8,829 nucleotides of DNA from NCBI GenBank assembly GCA_030627225.1, contig DAOUSM010000025.1:1-8829 (forward strand), written 5' to 3'. The DNA comes from Candidatus Bathyarchaeota archaeon (GTDB taxonomy: Archaea > Thermoproteota > Bathyarchaeia > Bathyarchaeales > Bathycorpusculaceae). Under the pieces are notes generated by a model. It did not search any database and was not told the origin of the DNA. It saw nothing but the letters and a program-made list of their open reading frames with translations. Positions within the stretch are counted from its first letter, which is position 1. Every line of letters starts with the position of its first letter. Below are positions 6,022 through 8,829 of this stretch, piece by piece. The translations under genes and the position numbers were made by a program.

Positions 6022-6999
6022 ATGATAAGCCTCCGGGATATAGAAGATGCAAGGGAAACAATAAGAAATCTGGTTAAGAGAACCCCATTGGTGCGTTCGC
6101 AATTCTTAAGCAATTTCTGTGATGGGGAGGTGTATCTGAAACTTGAAAACTTGCAGATAACGAACTCCTTCAAGATAAGAGGAGCCCTTAACAAGATGTT
6201 GCATTTGAGCGCTGAAGAAATGAGGCGGGGGGTTGTTACGGCTTCTGCGGGAAATCACGCCTTGGCAGTTGCTATTGGCGCGGAGAAGCTGAACTTATCT
6301 GCAAAGATAGTAGTTCCTAGGAATACGCCGAAGGTTAAAATTGATGAGATTAGAAAACATAATGTGGAACTTATTCTGCACGGAGATATTTATGATGAAG
6401 CTGAGCAGAAGGCGATAGATTTAGCAAGGGAAGATGGGTTGACCTATATTTCGCCTTATAACGACAGATTGGTTGTAGCGGGACAGGGAACGATTGGGCT
6501 GGAGATTCTTGAAGATCTTCCGACTGTTGATATCGTGATAGTGCCTGTTGGTGGTGGAGGCTTGATTTCAGGAATCAGTCTTGCCTTAAAGAGCATTGAA
6601 TCAAGCGTAAAGATTATGGGAGTGCAGTCTGAGGCTTCACCGGTCATGCATGAATATTTGAAGGCTGGTAAAATTGTTGATGTGGAGATGAGAGAATCTA
6701 TTGCGGATGGCTTGTTTGGTGGTATTGAAAAGGGTTCTATAACGTTCGGGATTGTTCAAGAATATGTTGATGATTTCTTATTGGTTAAGGAGGAGACGAT
6801 AAGGAAAGCGATATTTTTGCTCTGGGATAAGGAAAGACAGGTTGCTGAGGGAGCGGGAGCCGTTTCCATTGCTCCGATAATAGAGAACAAAGGTTTATTC
6901 GTGGGGAAAGAAGTTGTTGCTGTGATAAGTGGGGGAAACATCGAAGACAAACTTTTCCGAAACATACTAGCCTCAGAAACTACTGAGGCATTAATCTAG
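6022..6999 (+). CDS. ilvA: Threonine/serine dehydratase-like PLP enzyme (no ACT domain)
   Basis: A 325-residue fold-type II PLP enzyme that most likely deaminates L-threonine to 2-oxobutanoate and ammonia, feeding isoleucine synthesis or threonine breakdown. The cofactor lysine is K51 in NSFKIRGA; the substrate loop is SAGNH at 75-79; the phosphate-binding glycine loop is VGGGGLISG at 176-184; and SGGN at 303-306 contacts the pyridine ring. The protein ends soon after, so the C-terminal ACT regulatory domain of biosynthetic IlvA is missing and isoleucine feedback is not expected; this matches the TdcB-type length. Serine racemase and hydroxyaspartate ammonia-lyase share these motifs and cannot be excluded. 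Start: ATG at 6022 with GGGG seven bases upstream; an ATG at 6017 is out of frame and stops at once. The gene appears monocistronic, and its stop TAG runs into a GCGCGC tract. Confidence 0.88.
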   Translation: MISLRDIEDARETIRNLVKRTPLVRSQFLSNFCDGEVYLKLENLQITNSFKIRGALNKMLHLSAEEMRRGVVTASAGNHALAVAIGAEKLNLSAKIVVPRNTPKVKIDEIRKHNVELILHGDIYDEAEQKAIDLAREDGLTYISPYNDRLVVAGQGTIGLEILEDLPTVDIVIVPVGGGGLISGISLALKSIESSVKIMGVQSEASPVMHEYLKAGKIVDVEMRESIADGLFGGIEKGSITFGIVQEYVDDFLLVKEETIRKAIFLLWDKERQVAEGAGAVSIAPIIENKGLFVGKEVVAVISGGNIEDKLFRNILASETTEALI

Positions 7000-7152
7000 C
7001 GCGCGCACTAAGAGATGCATACCCGCAGGGTCTAAACACACACAAACACACAGACTGATATCAAGTCATTTCCAAATCGCCCGAAACCCGAATTCAATAA
7101 GTGGGTTGGCTTCCTTCACCTTCTTTTTCCATTTCCATACCTGTCAGGGCTC

Positions 7153-7187
7153 TGTTGACTTGGAGTCAACAAATCTTCGGTAGATTT
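7153..7187. repeat. Two adjacent perfect hairpins
   Basis: TGTTGACT-tgg-AGTCAACA (7153-7171) is followed directly by AAATCT-tcggt-AGATTT (7171-7187). Flanking AGGG (7146-7149) and CCCT (7195-7198) could close both into one three-way structure. No T-run follows, so it does not look like a terminator. Confidence 0.55.
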
Positions 7188-7222
7188 CAGCTAACCCTCT
7201 AACTTTTGACCGAATCCCGCCA

Positions 7223-7237
7223 TACCGCACTGCGGTA
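7223..7237. repeat. 15-base perfect inverted repeat
   Basis: TACCGCA and TGCGGTA flank a single central C. As RNA it would give a five-pair stem with a five-base loop; as DNA it could be a dyad operator. It sits 36 bases after the adjacent hairpin pair. Confidence 0.5.
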
Positions 7238-7291
7238 AAAATTTAGGGTTGTCCTAAAAAAGAATAGCTATCACATGTTCCACTTCTACAC

Positions 7292-7311
7292 AATCCCACT
7301 GTAGCGGGATT
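7292..7311. repeat. 20-base interrupted inverted repeat
   Basis: AATCCC and GGGATT flank an eight-base loop that itself contains a CT/AG pair. An AATCCCGC string also occurs at 7212-7219 near the preceding dyad, hinting that the two dyads may be related. Confidence 0.45.
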
Positions 7312-7368
7312 TATATTCTTAGTATATCTCTGGCTTTCTACCAACTTTGGTATCGATATCAACTCAAC

Positions 7369-7386
7369 TTTTCGGACGTCCGAAAA
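7369..7386. repeat. 18-base perfect palindrome
   Basis: TTTTCGGACGTCCGAAAA is an uninterrupted palindrome and the strongest dyad in the window. Its right arm overlaps a second inverted repeat, AAAACAT (7383-7389) with ATGTTTT (7404-7410), and GTCCGA recurs at 7411-7416. It suits a dimeric regulator site or the tip of a small element. Confidence 0.6.
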
Positions 7387-7548
7387 CATGTTATGTTCTT
7401 ATTATGTTTTGTCCGATATCGCGCGCTAAAAGCTGAAATATCTTAGTCTAAAGTTGAACTCCACGAGGGCACAACTGACATTCAGAAGCTGACGATCATG
7501 AGACACCCTCCTAAAAAAATGTGACCATGAGAAGCTTGTGCACGCATA

Positions 7549-7559
7549 AAAATATAAAT
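7549..7559 (+). promoter_or_regulatory. TATA box for the CPBP-family gene
   Basis: An AAATATAAAT stretch is centred 42 bases before the TTG start at 7596. The transcript start is expected near 7580, leaving a leader of about 16 bases that contains the ribosome site GGGAG at 7586-7590. Confidence 0.55.
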
Positions 7560-7595
7560 ACGACCTATGTGAACGCTAGGTTTTAGGGAGATTTT

Positions 7596-8315
7596 TTGCG
7601 AGTAGAATGGATACCGATTACAGAAGCACTTGTGCTATTCTTTTTAGCAATGGGCTTGCCCATAGTTATTTTCAAATTGTTGGAAATGCGCCATGATTAT
7701 ATGTTACTTTTTCAAAGTAGACCTTGGATCAAAAATTGGGCATTTCATTTGATGATCTTTGCTATATCTATGTTAGAAATATGGTGGCTCTCACGAGGCA
7801 AACTAGAGAAATATGGACTGAGCTTGGGTAAAGTAAACTTGGGGTGGTTAGGATTAAGTTTGGCAACTGCAATAGGGCTGTTTTTGGTAATTTACCTTCC
7901 GCGGATAGTAACAAGAACGCCTATGAAAATAGATTACCCTTTGATCCCCGCAAATGCATTAGGGATGATGTCATGCGAGTGGCTTTTCGTAGGCCTAGCA
8001 GAGGAACTTGTCGAAAGAGGGGTCGTACAGACGTATTTGATGGAAAACTTGGATGGATTCATTAGAGTGGTGAGATGGGATTTTCACGTTGGAACCATCC
8101 TCACCGTGGTTTTGCTCGGGGTCACGCACCTATTATTGATGATGCTTCTAGGGGGAAAATTTAGAGGTGTGCTGCTGGAAAGCCTCTACATCATGATATT
8201 CGCTTTTTTCATTGGTTACGTTTATCAGCAAACGAATAGCCTCATAGGTCCCATCTTAGCCCACAACATACTTAGAGGGTTAGGAATCACTCTCCTGTAT
8301 ATCCTTCATCAGTGA
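7596..8315 (+). CDS. CPBP-family (CAAX protease/bacteriocin-processing) membrane protein
   Basis: A 239-residue polytopic membrane protein with hydrophobic segments near residues 8-28, 48-65, 83-103, 120-135, 166-186, 196-212 and 222-236. The CPBP/Abi motifs are present: EExxxR as E136, E137 and R141 in AEELVERG; a second motif with H178 in LGVTHLL, where the usual FxxxH phenylalanine is leucine; and the third motif H223-N224 in IGPILAHNILRG. In this family the Glu and His residues form an intramembrane metallo- or glutamate-type protease site; known roles include CAAX-tail cleavage and bacteriocin maturation or immunity, but archaeal substrates are mostly unknown. Start: TTG at 7596 with GGGAG five bases upstream. 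No prenyltransferase or peptide gene lies nearby, so the substrate cannot be guessed. It is convergent with the flavodoxin gene, 23 bases apart. Confidence 0.85.
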   Translation: MRVEWIPITEALVLFFLAMGLPIVIFKLLEMRHDYMLLFQSRPWIKNWAFHLMIFAISMLEIWWLSRGKLEKYGLSLGKVNLGWLGLSLATAIGLFLVIYLPRIVTRTPMKIDYPLIPANALGMMSCEWLFVGLAEELVERGVVQTYLMENLDGFIRVVRWDFHVGTILTVVLLGVTHLLLMMLLGGKFRGVLLESLYIMIFAFFIGYVYQQTNSLIGPILAHNILRGLGITLLYILHQ

Positions 8316-8338
8316 ACAAAGCACGCGCAAATAGCGAC

Positions 8339-8803
8339 TTAGTCTTTTGGTGCCTCAGCTCTTTTGATTGCCGCCTTTGCTAGGGCTTCTCCAAGCTTCT
8401 TGCAAGCCGTCAAGTCCTTTTCGTTTGGCTCTCCCTGAGAGACTACGCCTTCAGCTACCTTCTGAAGTTTGAAGGATGAAATCATGTTTTCTAGGCTCAG
8501 TAGGGCGGAGTTGCTGGAGCCGCCTCCGGAAGTGAAGGCTACTGCTGGTTTGCCAGTAACCCTTTCTCTGATCGTTAAAGCCTTGTCGAAGAAGTCTTTC
8601 ATGAGTCCAGCCATGTAGCTGAAGTAGTTTGGAGACCCGAAGGCCACTGCGTCACACGAGATGAAGTCGTTAACCGTTGCATAGTCAACGCGCTTGACCG
8701 AAACAGAAACGTCCTCCACGGTGCGTGCGCCTTCTGCAACAGAGTTCGCCAGAGTTTCGGTTCTTCCAGTCCTAGAGTAATACAATACTAACACTTCAAC
8801 CAA
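8339..8803 (-). CDS. Flavodoxin-family FMN protein
   Basis: A 154-residue single-domain flavodoxin, likely a cytoplasmic electron carrier or small FMN-dependent reductase. After the first strand VEVLVLYYS comes the FMN-phosphate loop SRTGRTETLA (residues 10-19, T/S-x-T-G-x-T type). The SPNYFSYMAGLMKDFFDKA segment (57-75) with Y60 and the TSGGGSSNSA loop (91-100) supply the isoalloxazine-binding loops. This architecture is closer to NADPH-dependent FMN reductase or WrbA-like flavodoxins than to long-chain FldA. Start: TTG at 8803 is the first start after an in-frame TGA 18 bases upstream and has AAGG about nine bases ahead, so the protein is complete although it lies near the window edge. Partner proteins are not visible; the membrane Fe-S protein at 269-1150 is too distant to link. 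Confidence 0.9.
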   Translation of the reverse strand: MVEVLVLYYSRTGRTETLANSVAEGARTVEDVSVSVKRVDYATVNDFISCDAVAFGSPNYFSYMAGLMKDFFDKALTIRERVTGKPAVAFTSGGGSSNSALLSLENMISSFKLQKVAEGVVSQGEPNEKDLTACKKLGEALAKAAIKRAEAPKD

Positions 8804-8829
8804 ACTGGATACCTTCGTTCATTGGTTCG

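Larger units (their letters stand above)
7066..7389 (-). pseudogene. Possible decayed reading frame, family unrecognised
   Basis: One - strand frame reads as protein-like sequence in three pieces with no frame change: an ATG-started piece of 48 codons (7389-7243, ending TAA), a piece from about 7242 to 7144 containing GLAEIYRRFVDSKSTEP (ending TGA), and a piece from 7143 to 7066 containing WKWKKKVKEANPLIEFGF (ending TGA). The second and third pieces look like genuine basic, aromatic-rich protein rather than random translation, but no family is recognised. Only three stops occur in 108 codons, fewer than about five expected by chance, which is not significant alone. It may be the remnant of a repeated or mobile element. 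Confidence 0.28.
7000..7548. other. Gene-poor stretch rich in inverted repeats
   Basis: No intact gene above about 50 codons is found on either strand. The first part has a short CA-rich tract (about 7036-7052). Bases 7153-7410 hold at least six perfect inverted repeats with stems of six to nine bases, and a - strand frame broken by stops runs through 7066-7389. GCGCGC tracts in opposite orientation, TAGCGCGCG at 6997-7005 and CGCGCGCTA at 7420-7428, bracket this part. Bases 7429-7548 show no recognisable signal. I found no tRNA cloverleaf and no box C/D motif pair. Confidence 0.6.

Noticed and set aside
7036..7052. CA-rich simple repeat
   Set aside because: It is too short and irregular to count as a functional microsatellite or a CRISPR-like repeat.
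7146..7237. Possible tRNA or tRNA fragment, suggested by stacked stems
   Set aside because: No acceptor stem, anticodon arm and GGTTCRA T-loop can be arranged in the right order and spacing.
7964..8150. GATGATG-like strings resembling C boxes
   Set aside because: They lie inside the CPBP coding region with no correctly spaced D box.

Overview
The window reads as chromosomal DNA of an archaeon, probably an uncultured Thermoproteota or Bathyarchaeia-type lineage (the lineage is inference; no marker gene is present). Supporting signs are AT-rich TATA-like boxes at archaeal spacing ahead of most transcription units, a GH57 amylase beside a GT4 glycogen-synthase-like enzyme, a TldE/PmbA-type protein, short leaders with GGTGA or GAGG ribosome sites, and many TTG and GTG start codons. 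No CRISPR array, tRNA, rRNA or intact mobile element is visible.

Left part (1-1150, + strand): the C-terminal end of a TldE/PmbA-like protein, then a polytopic membrane Fe-S protein of the NapH/NosR/CcoG type with two CxxxCP motifs and two 4Fe-4S clusters. It converges on the next block, and a small hairpin sits at the junction.

Central block (1168-4864, all - strand): an alpha-glucan module. In transcription order it holds a GH57 amylase, then, behind its own TATA box, a small winged-helix protein, a stand-alone N-terminal half of a GT-B glycosyltransferase, and a complete GT4 glycogen-synthase-like enzyme. The last three reading frames overlap and are probably translated as a coupled operon. 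Together they suggest synthesis and remodelling of a storage glucan. The half-length transferase looks like a pseudoenzyme partner and is the most interesting gene here.

Middle (4892-6021): a divergent promoter region separates the amylase from a protein that looks like a PD-(D/E)XK nuclease fold with substituted catalytic residues and a long Lys/Glu/Pro tail. A possible 52-residue four-cysteine protein lies antisense and convergent to its end.

Right part (6022-8829): a PLP-dependent threonine dehydratase-like enzyme without an ACT domain; a 596-base stretch without an intact gene, crowded with perfect inverted repeats and holding a decayed reading frame on the - strand; a CPBP-family membrane protease-like protein; and a convergent flavodoxin.
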